Assembly: GCF_900324485.2 (NCBI RefSeq)
Contig: NC_046648.1
Span: 21,201,739 to 21,265,738 of the forward strand
DNA: 64,000 bases
Origin: Mastacembelus armatus
Taxonomy: Eukaryota; Chordata; Actinopteri; Synbranchiformes; Mastacembelidae
Reading direction: 5' to 3'
The notes beneath the pieces were generated by a model, which saw nothing but the letters and a program-made list of their open reading frames with translations, was not told the origin of the DNA and did no database searches. Below, piece by piece: positions 1-17,847 of the stretch. Position 1 is the stretch's first letter. Every line of letters starts with the position of its first letter. The position numbers and the translations under genes were made by a program.

Positions 1-3000
1 ATGAGGGGAGGCTTAGGAGCAAAATAAATTATCTACAGTTATCAGGAGATCCACCAGCTACCTGTTTTCAACATTAATGTCACACAGTTTGTCAAATACC
101 ATTTCCAAATGATGAAAATTGTCATGTTTGCCTGTAAAAGAAAGACTGTAGGATCTTATCACACAAGGTGCAGCATTAAATCTCCCCACCTCCACTCCCT
201 GACCACACTACCCTGAAATTTGGATGGGGTAGAGGGGTGTGACACCACCAGTGCAATCAAAGTTTTCACTAAGTCCCCTGCCCCACTTCACATCCAGGCT
301 GACCCCCACCCCCCAACATGTCTGCTCACTACTGTATGGGACATCCTGCAGCTGTCCCTTCACTATGGACACTCGGCGCCAGCCAATGGCAGCCCTCCTT
401 GTTCTGAGCTTCCAGAATCAGACAATTGTAATTGACAGGAAAGCAGAGGAAACGCCCCATTTAACCAGCACTCATGCTGAATCAAATTACACACCCTCTG
501 CGTCTGCCTTAGCCCCAGCCTGGGGATTTCAGAGGACTAGAGGAGAGCGTATGGGGGTAGGGATTAAAGCTGTTGAATAATAGGGATGGGGAGGGGGGAT
601 CATTTTAGCTGGAGAAAGAGAGAAGTATGCTCCAAAAAATGAGACCCTGCAGATCTAGCATATTTATTGATCATTCAAGTGTTGCAGCGAGTTTTGACTT
701 GTCACATGAGGGCTAGTAGTGGTGACAGGGAACACCAGTGATCCACTGGCTCTTTCTTGTGTTGTATTAGAGAACAATTCAACTCGGCTTCCGTCTGAAA
801 AAATAAATTAACAATTACAAATTGTGTCTTCTAGGACAAAAAAAAAAAAAACAACAACTTTTAAAGCAAATCACTGGCATTACACGTGGACTGCAGTGAA
901 AGCAATGTACTTGCAAAAAGTACCCTGAAATCTATCAGATGTAGAATTAAAGAATAGTTATGATTTATGAGTGGAGAAATTGCACATTGGTTTGGCCGAA
1001 GCTTTCAACTTCAAATTCAAAGCAGCATGACACTGTTTTTTGAACATAGTATTTTTGTTATTTTGTTTTCTGCCTTAATATTTTTTACGAAAATATCGCC
1101 ATTACTTTGGCATACAAGGTAGCAACTTTGGCCTTTGATAGCACCACCCCATAAAAACATCTTTTAAAGTACTTATTTTTGGAGAAAAGAATGTGAATCA
1201 AACTGTTCGGGTGGGGATTAGGAGGGATTCAGGAAATTAGGCTCCTCAAACACTTTACTTAAAATACAGTAAAGCACCTTATTACAAAACATGCGCATTT
1301 CAGTAATACCAAACCGACCGCTGATGGTGAAATATATTTCATAGAATTTGAAAAACATGCACATAAGGATTCCCTATCATTTTTTTGTATCATGGTGGTT
1401 CTTGTTATTCTTAATACTACAGTAGTGCTAGTGGTAATTTGGGAGCCCTCTCATCCATTCAGTCAATGCTGGTGACTTGAGTTTTGCACTGGTTTAATGA
1501 AGAGAGGGCTTATTGGAGATTCTCCCAGTTTAGACGCTGTATAAGGTAATGAGTATTGTGCTTTATGGGAAAGCACTCTTAGCTTCTATGTAAATAAAGT
1601 ATGTGTATCAGTTATGAACATCCAGACAGAGGTCCGCTTGAAGTGAGGTTTTGATTATTTTTACAAACTGAAAGTGTCATTGTCAATGTTTTAGCATAAG
1701 GAATTGAAAATGTTTGGAATCTTAAGGAAAGCAAATCTTTTATATAAGTGTCCCATCATCCCTTATGACAATAATAGTATAATAGATAGAGCCATACATT
1801 TAAGAAATATTATTTAAACGGATTAACTTAGTATTTCATCCAAATATATAAATAAATTAACCAGACACTGCTATAAACTGTAATAATGAATATCCTTTAT
1901 GAAGCCTCTCAAATAAAAACTCAAATGAATAGCATGTGTAATAGCCTAACCCCTAATGAATAACTCAGTTTCTATGTATATTAGGATGAAAAGCAATAAT
2001 AGAACTATACTGGGACAATAAACAGAGGAGCCTGCTTAGTCAGTTCTTTAAATAATATTCTATTCAGAAATTGACCTTGATTTTTAGAATAATACCATTG
2101 CATTTCTGTCTCTACTTAAAATTCATTATGGATTCACACTAGCGTAGAAACAGAGATATAATTAATTAGTAACGGTTTCAGGATAAGTAATTGTTCTTGT
2201 GTTCATCAGGGTCTTAGTCATTTGATTGCTTAATTTTTTATGTTAAATATCAATCAGATCACAGGGTAGGTCAAGGCAAGCTTAAGGATTCCTTCTCCTA
2301 GCACTGGTATGATGAAACTGCAATTTCTGTGACTAAGAGGAAATCTCATTGTGCTGTGAGTGATCGTTCAAGTGTGAACAAACAACAAGACCACAGCATG
2401 AGCTCCAAAGTCTGTCTGGTTTGTTAAAATACAGGAGCTGGACTTCAGTTAGGACAGACTGATGTCTTTAAAGCTTTGGACAAAAATGTATACACAGCAG
2501 TGCAAAGTAGGGGGTAGGACAGTGTGATATAATTTACTGTACCAGTCACACAATAGTGAAGTCATGTCTTTATATTATATACAGGGGTAGACATGTTACT
2601 TACAGCATTTCTCAGTATGAGTTCTGTTTACCTGATGATAAGTTTCTGATTTCATGGCTCTATTTGACACCTGTGTTACATCTGCTTTTCATCTATTGCT
2701 TTTGAAAGAAAAAGGTCAGCCAGCCAAAGAACAAATTACAATGATAGGACATGAGCTACATTATAACTTGAGTTAACTTATTTTAGCATCTAAATCAGCT
2801 TGATTTAGAGTTTATTGAATTAAGAAATAATTTCATAACTAGAATTACTCTGTTTACTCAGAAGTCTTAAAGGCCACTCAATCGATATCTGTGAAATGAA
2901 GGCATATCATGTTTCAGTGTTGTAAGATAGTTTAATACTACAGAGGCGCCGGTAACAGACTTAATTCTCCCAGAAGAGAGCAGCTTAAAGCACACCCTCG

Positions 3001-3879
3001 CACTTGCAGTCCTTTGAGTTGTTTTCCACTGTCATTGCTAGATTGTTGGGGGGAAAAAAACACAGCAGTCTTGGGAATTTCTTGAATCGCTCTGAAAACC
3101 TGACCAATCTGGAGAAATTGAGATGAAACGGGACTGCCCATGTAATTAAAAATAGATTGAGAAGGAATTGTGTTGACAATGACAAACCAGTAAAAATAAG
3201 GCTGAATTCCTAATTTATGAGTACCTGAGAGTAAACCGTAAGGGCTTACTTTCAGATATACACAAGGTGACAGTGTAATTCTGAACAACACAACACTGTG
3301 GTCTTAGTTAATATCCTTTAGAGAGCCATTACCTGTATCCTTAAGTTTAACTGCATGTTAGAGAATATAGTACAGTAGGTAAGATTTATCAGACACAAGG
3401 TTAAGATCGCATAAAGAACTCAGAAATCAGCCTGATACCAGAAGTGTATAAAGAGCTTTAAGACCTTAAAGTAAACATTGGTTTAAAACCGTATATTTAC
3501 TGTGTAGTTTAACTAATTGATACATAAAGATTAATTATGATTCTTAAGAATATGCTGAAGTGTAAGTTTCATTTGTCCAACTCACCCAGTTTGAAGTACT
3601 TTTAATTCTGTGGAGCATCAAAAGGGTGGAGGTGATTCACAGTGACATTTGATTCATTAAGTTCTTGTTAGTATTATTTACGATATTGTATTAAGCTTAC
3701 TGTTATAGTACTGGTAGAAACTGTTGATGTTTTTCTTCTCTTGATATGAAAAGGTCTTTATGCATTTATGTAGAATCCCTTTTAAGGAGTGATAGGAAAT
3801 CCTTATTTTCAATGGATGCACTTAAGCAATTGTACCAACCTGTCAAAATCACACATTGAGCAAGTAATGCATTTGAATG

Positions 3880-3936
3880 TAAAAAAACAAAAACAAAACA
3901 AAAACAAAAAAAACAAAAAAAAAAAGAAAAAAAACA
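3880..3936. repeat. A-rich simple repeat (AAAAC-type)
   Basis: A run of A tracts broken by single C residues, with a few G. It is low-complexity DNA that generates a spurious lysine/asparagine-rich reading frame. Confidence 0.8.
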
Positions 3937-5710
3937 CTCAACTTAATGCACTCCTTATGCCTATTGTTTTGTCAATTTACAAGTGAGCTTTAAGTTTTTG
4001 TTTGTTTTTTTGGAAAGAATTTGCAACAGGTTTTCAGCGTAGACTATATTTGAGTTCTTCCACATACATTTATAGAAAGTAACTTAAAATGAATAAAAAA
4101 ACATATTACAGTTTCTCAAATCTATTTTGCTAACATGGGTTATTATTTCATAGAAAGCAGAGGAAAAAAGTCAGTATCTGGATGTTATTTATGAGAAGTA
4201 AAAAAAAAAAATGAAGCAACATATTTATGAGTAACCTCAAGACATTTTGTTTTTTAATTAAAATTACAAGAAGTTAATATATTTCTAAACACAGGGAAGT
4301 CAGTTTCTACTAATACGTAAAATGAGAAAAGAAGTTTAGAAGTTTTATTTATTAAAGTTGTGGATGCTCATCTTTTCCATGTGCTTCATTGTAAATGATG
4401 TAAATGGAAAGAGAGCTCTCCGTAGCTTAAATTTTAACTTCAGACATGCACTCCTTCAACATCAGTGCATTCACAATGGAATAATTACAGAAAATAATAT
4501 AATATTTTTTAGAATTTGGAGATATTTTAGTCACAGAGCATCAATTTTGTGCCTCAATTATATATTTTTCTTGCATCAGCATTCTTTGTGCAGTGCTGCT
4601 TGCTGTAACCCCTCTCCCCCTTCAACTAACCCCATGTTACTGACTGAAACGCATTACTCATTTCCTCTGTAATCTAAACTCGCTTTTACTTATCAAACAT
4701 ATAAAACATGTTACGATTGCAACGCTTGGAATGAATGAGGCAGCTGTGGCTCTGCTGCCAACAGGGCCACACATAACTTGTACACACACGTTCATTCATA
4801 CATTTTTTACATCTACTACTCAGTTTGTGATCGATAGCAACGAGCATAATCAGCTTAAAGGAAGCTTTTGAGAGACTTTCCCTAATGTGTTAATTAGGTG
4901 AAGTGTGCAAATTGAGCGGCAGCGCACTGTGTAGTAGATCTGTGTAACTAGATGCACACATATACACAACAGATTCATTACCGTAGTAGTTTGCATGTAT
5001 GTTGTATGGTCACTTAGACAGGAGAAATGGTGCAGGTCCTGTGTTAATCCCTTTAACGTCAGTGCACTTGGGCTGCTTCTCCTCTGTAGATTTTCATAGT
5101 TCGAGTCTCTTTGGAAATTGGAAACTTGACATGAGTTTGGAGCCAGGCAAAGAGACCATTTCAGTCCCCATATCAAAGTTGGATTTTATACTCTGAGTTA
5201 CCTGCTAGCAATGAAAGACTGTTTGCACCTCATGAATAAACTTGAAGTTCTTAGCTTGTGGAAAGAGTTGATACAGATGAAAAAAACTTGACAAAAACAC
5301 TACAATGGCACATTTTTCCTGCACGTAAAGGATAGGGACTGAAGTGGTGCTCACTGGTGAAACTCGCAACCTTTTCCAAAGAGGCCAATACAGTCTGACA
5401 GTTTGTCTTTGGTAGTGTTTCCAATTTTTCCAGCACAGTAGAGGTGTTTCATGCCGGTTTAATAGTGGTTGTAGTGCATTAGTTTTTGGGCCAGCATCAC
5501 CTGGCGTTAGTTTCTGGTTTCTCTGTGAACAGTGAAAGAGGGTTGCCACTGTGGCCCTCTGTGGCTGACCGTCAACTTTGATGGATGGAAAAAAAAAAAA
5601 AGAAGTCTTTGAACTCTGTTACAGTATGCCATGCCCTTACAAGACATGGGATATTGCAGGTTAATTTCTTATAGCACATGTTTTTTTGTGAATTACATTT
5701 TTTGGAGACG

Positions 5711-5748
5711 TTTTTATTATTATCATAATTATTATTATTATTATTGTA
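5711..5748. repeat. ATT microsatellite
   Basis: Imperfect ATT/TAT trinucleotide repeat with one interruption (ATC), close to the probable 3' end of the convergent transcript. Confidence 0.8.
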
Positions 5749-6172
5749 TCTGCGCCATGTTAGTTCTGGTTCTTTGTTATTTTTCCAAAATTCAAGATGT
5801 ATTGTAAATGTTTCTAATAAAACAAAAACAAAATGATCTCCAATTGAAGCCAATTGTGTGTTTTGTTTCAAGGGGAAGTTCTCGTGGCTAAATTGATCCT
5901 TTGATGATGATCCCTATTCATATTTTAATTTAGAGGAGCAGCGTCACATTACAACACTTTGAAAATGTCTTATTAAATTACACTGGACCTTCACAATTAT
6001 AATCGAGCCACGTCAATATTCTGTGATTAGCAATCATGGTACCTAAAATAATGACTCATTCAATAATATCAATCCACCAGGTTCATTAGTAAAGTAGCCA
6101 GCTACTTGTTTCCTTTTTTGTTTTAAATCATCTGCCATAGACACGAGAAGAGCCAGGCTATAACAAATGAGA

Positions 6173-7801
6173 TTTATTTATACATATGCAGTTCAAATAT
6201 ACATATATTAGAATAAATGTTTAAAAAGCCCTAACCTACACCACCCAGTTTAAGACCTGTGAAGTCAACAGAAGTCAGTGTTGATGTGGAAACACATCAG
6301 CAGGATAAACACCATCTGTGTGCATAACCTTTGGATTTAATCAAACCCCTCCTAACACTACCGTCCTATCTCCTTTTCCTCATCTATTAAAACTATTAGC
6401 TACTAACAAACCCAATCCTGGCTTCTGAATACAACCCGCGCCCCCTCAACAGGAAATAAGACAAGTGAGAGCGAGGGCAGACCTCAGGGAGATCCCAGAA
6501 GGCAGAGTTCTGTTCCGGTTACATACAGTGTACAGACTTAAAGGAGAAGGATGTGCAGGCAGTGGAGGATTTCACTTACAGTAAAACAAGCCATCTTGGG
6601 TACAGCAGAGACCACAGGAGCAGGGCAGGGCTGAGTGCCCTCACTACCTCATCCTCTGAAACATTATCTATCCACCTATCCATCTATCCATCCCAGCTAA
6701 CAGGCAGCAGCAGCACAAGGTTGTCCATGCATTTAAATTAATTCCCTAATTTTTCCCACTACACCTAAAGGTTCAGGGCAGTGGTGAAATGGTCATCAGT
6801 GGAGCCAATGCTACTATCCCATTGAGACAGTTAACCCATCCAGTAGTGATACAGCTATCCCGCCTCATTTAGAGTAAACGCTGTACAAAGCTTGCAAGAG
6901 CATGAGTCATCTGTAGAGTACAAAATGTGCAGAGAGCAGGAAAACCTTCCAAACAAAGATCAAAAGCAATCAAAGAGAAATTACATGTCACTGTTAGGAG
7001 GGATGTCATTGCGCTAAGTGGCCTGTTGTAACACAACATGAACCAACCAACTTTGACCAAATTCAAGCCTGAAAAATGACTTGAAGCCCTTCCTCTTCCA
7101 TTAGAGAGGGATAGCTGCCCTTACAAGCTTTTTCACATAGACAATTGTGGGCAACCGCATCAAAAACAAAGAAAACTCCCTCTGGTGAAAAGAAATCATT
7201 GTGCAAAGTCTAAATCAAGCAGTGTCAAACTGTGAACCCTTTGGCCAAAGAAGACCTTAATCTAGTGTTCAATAAATATCATATGGGATATTATTGTCTT
7301 TAATATTGAAACTGGGAATGACAGTGGCAACAGAGGGGTTGCAGTTCAGTCTTTTGTGGATTTTTATTGTCCAATATTCTGGTAGTGGGAAACCGAGGGA
7401 AAGAATTACTGGCCTGTAAAATAGACCTTTCAAAGACAGGACAGTTTGCAAAGACAGAAATCATGATACACATAAGGGTCCTTATAATGTGTTAAAATTT
7501 TCAATAGATTGTGAATCAACTGGGATCATGTACCTCCTTAAAAGCTTAATGTCTTCTTTCCAGTGATACAAATCCCCCCTTCTGTTTATAGAAATTTCTT
7601 TATTATCTCCCCTTTACTGCCCCCTTCTTCATACTTTAACCTATTTAACCAGACAATTACCAAACCAACCCCCAGTAAGTGTCTTTGAGTGAAATGGTTA
7701 TCTCTACCTGCCTATTTTCCCTGTCCATCTCTCTGTATCTGTTTGTCTATCTGACTGTTTCCATTTGCCTGGAGGTGAAGGAGGAGGTCAGTGATAGGGT
7801 C
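6173..7801 (-). other. Probable 3' UTR of the Rab11-type gene
   Basis: This follows the Rab11 stop codon on the minus strand. Several minus-strand AATAAA signals are present, for example at 7599-7604, near 7365 and near 6175. The last lies only about 350 bases from the oppositely oriented signal near 5816, so it is the likely outer limit. No other gene is visible here. Confidence 0.4.
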
Positions 7802-14686
<6,885 letters not shown>

Positions 14687-14939
14687 AGTTTCTCCTCTTC
14701 GGCGAATCTACTCGCAGTCGAACAAACTTCTGGTGTGTATTGAGCTAAGTTAGCGTTACTTCCGAGACCGAACCGGGTTACGTTCACGACTTTAACCTCA
14801 GAGGAAAGATACTTAATCCTCACACAACGCTGAATCGGTGTCAAAGTAAAAGACTCTGGTCCCGACGTTGCTATCAAGCATAAAAAACTAGCAGCAACTA
14901 CTAACCGAAAAAGTTTCACCTCCTCTTCCTCACCCTCTA

Positions 14940-15115
14940 TCACTTGCCATTACTGAAACTGCAACGTAACGTCTACTCCTTCGTCCCGCCCTTTGCTCGC
15001 TCCTATTGGTCGATAGCTGACCGACACCTGCCACTACTGTTCACGTGATTGGTCCGGCCTACAGTCGTTCATGATTGGCCAATGGTCATTACCTTGGATG
15101 ACGTCTGTGGTTCCG
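14940..15115 (-). promoter_or_regulatory. Promoter region of the Rab11-type gene with CCAAT boxes and a TCACGTGA element
   Basis: Just upstream of coding exon 1, the sequence becomes GC-richer and TATA-less. It contains several CCAAT/ATTGG boxes (near 15005, 15048 and 15075-15081) and a palindromic TCACGTGA at 15041-15048. CCAAT boxes bind NF-Y. TCACGTGA is the core bound by MiT/TFE and USF bHLH factors (E-box/CLEAR-type). The motifs are seen directly; their use is inferred. Confidence 0.5.
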
Positions 15116-15221
15116 AGCCTGAACAGGTAGTAACGTGAAGCTTCAGGTTAGGTAGCAGTCGTAGCACAGAGCAGGTGGTAAACACAGGTGTCTATGGCAG
15201 GCCGTTTAAAGGATTCACATG

Positions 15222-15865
15222 TAAGATATCTGGAATGTATTGATGACTAGTCACAACTGTCATTTAGGGTGTTTGCAATAACATTTTAACTAGACAGAAT
15301 TGCTCATTGACTTGAATGGGGAAACTACTTTCAGATATCCACAATGTGAATTCCTGCTCAAAAATGGATTGTAGATATCTTAAACATTGACTAATCAAAA
15401 TGTAATTCCAGATATCCATCCATTATCTATACCTACTTATTCCTAATTAGGGTCACAAATCTGCTGGATCTGCTGGAGCCTATCCCAGCTCTCTTTGAGT
15501 CAAAGGCAGGGGTCCACCCTGGACAGGTCACCAGTCCATCACAGGGCCACATAGAGACAAACAACCTCACACACTCACACTCACTCCTATGGGCAATTTA
15601 GAGTCACCAATCAACTTGACATACATGTTTTTGGACTGTGGGAGGAAACCGGAGTACCTGGAGAAAACCCACACAAGCACAGGGAGAACATGCAAACTCC
15701 ACACAGAAAGGCCCCTGATGGGTTTTCAACCAAGAACCTTCTTGTGAGGCAACAGTGCCCACCACTAAGCCACTGTTCTGCCCATAATTGCAGATATCTG
15801 AAATGCAATTATGGATATTCAAGTGAAATCTATTTAATGTTAAAACGACTTGCCATAGGTATCTT
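15222..15865. repeat. Interspersed repeat built of GATATC-containing units, interrupted by a second repeat
   Basis: GATATC recurs at 15225, 15334, 15374, 15411 and 15793 in similar contexts (AGATATC followed by tggaatg, cacaatg, ttaaaca or tgaaatg). The segment ends with a stretch around TTAAAACGACTTGCCATAG that I recognise as a common fish interspersed sequence. The unit series is broken by a different repeat at 15417-15783. No coding capacity is seen. Confidence 0.55.
15417..15783 (-). mobile_element. Teleost GGATGGAT-tailed interspersed repeat (LINE/SINE-type 3' part), nested copy
   Basis: Read on the minus strand, this copy ends in GGATGGAT after a segment with the hallmark words of a very common fish repeat: the cards around GGAGGAAACCGG, AACATGCAAACTCC, GGTCACCAGTCCATC and TGGAGCCTATCCC. 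It sits inside the GATATC repeat, so it inserted later. It is related to the copies at 16425-16685 (opposite orientation) and 29229-29385. I recognise it as a high-copy teleost element, probably a retroposon 3' end. The family name is not certain. Confidence 0.65.
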
Positions 15866-16424
15866 AAATATGTCATGGCGACGTGTCACTACAGCCCATA
15901 CAGAACCAAGATGTGGAGCTTTTGAACAGCTCAGGAAAGAGAGATCATATGGTTAGTCTATAATAAATCAACCAAGAAACACTGGTGTTAAAAGTACTGA
16001 GATTTTTACATAAGTAAAAGTAGGCCTGTAAATACAACTGTGTAATAAAAGTCTACATTCAAAATTAAACTTAGCTTAAGTAAAAGAATATATATATTAG
16101 CAGCCAAATATAGCCCATTTGAAGAACCAAAAGTAAAGGTACTCAGTGGCACATCTCAAATGAATGTATTTTACATTAACAAATCATATGTATTGATGCA
16201 TTATTGTGTTTGGTGAAGCTAATTTTAACTCACATATATGCTTGTAATTTGGGTCGCTTTACATGCTGTTGGGTAACTTGTAAATTTCCTGCTGAGGATC
16301 AAGAATGTTTTTGGCATGTGACCCTAAACAATCAAGAAGTTACTGCTTGTCCTTTTGAGACAAACCATTTAAAGTACAACATGGGCTTTTCATGCCATTA
16401 TTTTAGGAGGGGATTTTATATGTT

Positions 16425-16685
16425 CTACCCGTGTCTGTGTGGGTTTTCTCCAAGTACTCCAACTTCCTCCCACAGTTCAAGACATGCAGGCTGGGGATAG
16501 GCTGGGTGGTGACTCTAAATTATCCATAGGTGTGAATGTGTCTTTATCTGTCAGCCTTACGATAGACTGGCTGTCTGTCCAGGGTGTAGCCCACCTCTCA
16601 ACCAGTGTCAGCTGGGATCAGCTCCAGCCCTGCGGACTTGGATTTTCAAGGATAAACAGTATAGAAAATAGATGGATATGGAACA
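16425..16685 (+). mobile_element. Teleost GGATGGAT-tailed interspersed repeat, plus-strand copy
   Basis: The same family as the nested copy about 1 kb away, in the opposite orientation. It starts at the CTGTGTGGGTTTTCTCC hallmark and ends at AAATAGATGGATATGG. It is more diverged than the consensus words I remember, so an old insertion. Together the two copies form a loose inverted pair between the Rab11 gene and rab25. Confidence 0.65.
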
Positions 16686-17325
16686 AACATAATACAAATT
16701 ATCCAATGCAGATATTTGACAAGTGAGTTGGTTGTGGACATTTCTGAGTTAGTGTCAGGGGGTCCATATGGAAGCTGAAAGCAGTTGGCTACTGTGAATA
16801 CACCAAAGTTTGGTTTTTGCTTTGAGATTTTGCAGGTATGGATTTGATACTTCCCAAACATCAATATCAGATTAAAAATTCACAGCAGAAAGTTATCTTT
16901 CTAGTCAACAACATGTCAGTCCAAAATATTTAACTATAGGTACAGCTTCAAAACAGATGAACAAAAGTTTTACCAAAACCTTTAAGAAAAATCAGAATTT
17001 CTTTATACCTTTAGCCTACTTACAAAATGTTATCCATATTATTTGAAAAATAATCAGATTACAGTTGTATATTTGCCTCTTTTGGTTAAATCTGGCACTA
17101 TATATTGATTAACCTGAATTTATTGTACCTGCTCAAATATATCAATAAATGAAATGAAACCAACAGTCTTGACATGTGGGGTGTACATGCATGATTTAAA
17201 CAAATGTACCATATTTATTATCCAGATAATTAAATTCTGTGCATTACAATAGATTATAGAGTAATATATTACAGAGGTGATCGACCTTACCAATTTGGTA
17301 TTTCAAATAACAGTTTAATAAATCC

Positions 17326-17847
17326 TTTATTTATAAACAAATCATCTCAGCATAGATCATCAGATGCAGCATATGTATATAATCCTACACTCCACGAGAA
17401 TAGTATTAACCACCAGATTTTAATAAAACAGTCTTGTTATTTACTTTTTAAAGGCAACAGATGCAATGATGAATCTAAAGTCTTTCCAAACTGTCAGCAT
17501 GATTATAAATATATCATTTTACATAATTCAGTAACATAATTCAGTGTTTTAACTTTGACCTATTTTCATAGTCAGCGGGAACTGGTAAAAGACTGATGAT
17601 GGTTTCCAGCTACATTCATTCACATTTAGGAATCATGTTTCTGAATTCATCATACCATCATGCATCTCATTCAACCTGTAACTCTGTCATTTCAAAGTGG
17701 AATCACTTTAAAAACCAGAACCGTTAGCATTGGCACCCATAGTTTGATGTATCGCCCACAATTCAGCTCAAACTCAGGGCTGGGGTTGAGGGAGGAGCTC
17801 ATGTGCCACCTACCCAGAGGCCCCTGGGCTCCTGACAGACCCTGTAA
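17326..17847 (-). other. Probable rab25 3' UTR
   Basis: Follows the rab25 stop codon. A minus-strand AATAAA lies at 17326-17331, giving a UTR of about 520 bases. No open frame of note. Confidence 0.45.

Larger units (their letters stand above)
1..5830 (+). other. Gene-free AT-rich stretch, possible long 3' UTR of a convergent gene
   Basis: No open reading frame here looks like a real exon. The stretch is AT-rich, unlike the GC-balanced exons elsewhere. It ends in a plus-strand AATAAA near 5815-5820, while the Rab11 gene on the minus strand has its own candidate poly(A) signal near 6173-6180. The two would converge tail-to-tail. In human, the gene converging on RAB25 is MEX3A, which has a long 3' UTR. 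That this is a mex3a 3' UTR is inference from gene order only, since no mex3a coding sequence is visible in the window. Confidence 0.3.

Noticed and set aside
2938-3291. 117-codon minus-strand frame
   Set aside because: No domain, no splice or promoter context, AT-rich surroundings typical of untranslated DNA.
4358-4672. 104-codon plus-strand frame
   Set aside because: Composition looks random and there is no family match; inside the presumed long 3' UTR.
15604-15956. Overlapping 65-90-codon frames on both strands
   Set aside because: They come from the interspersed repeat, whose consensus gives such frames in many fish genomes.
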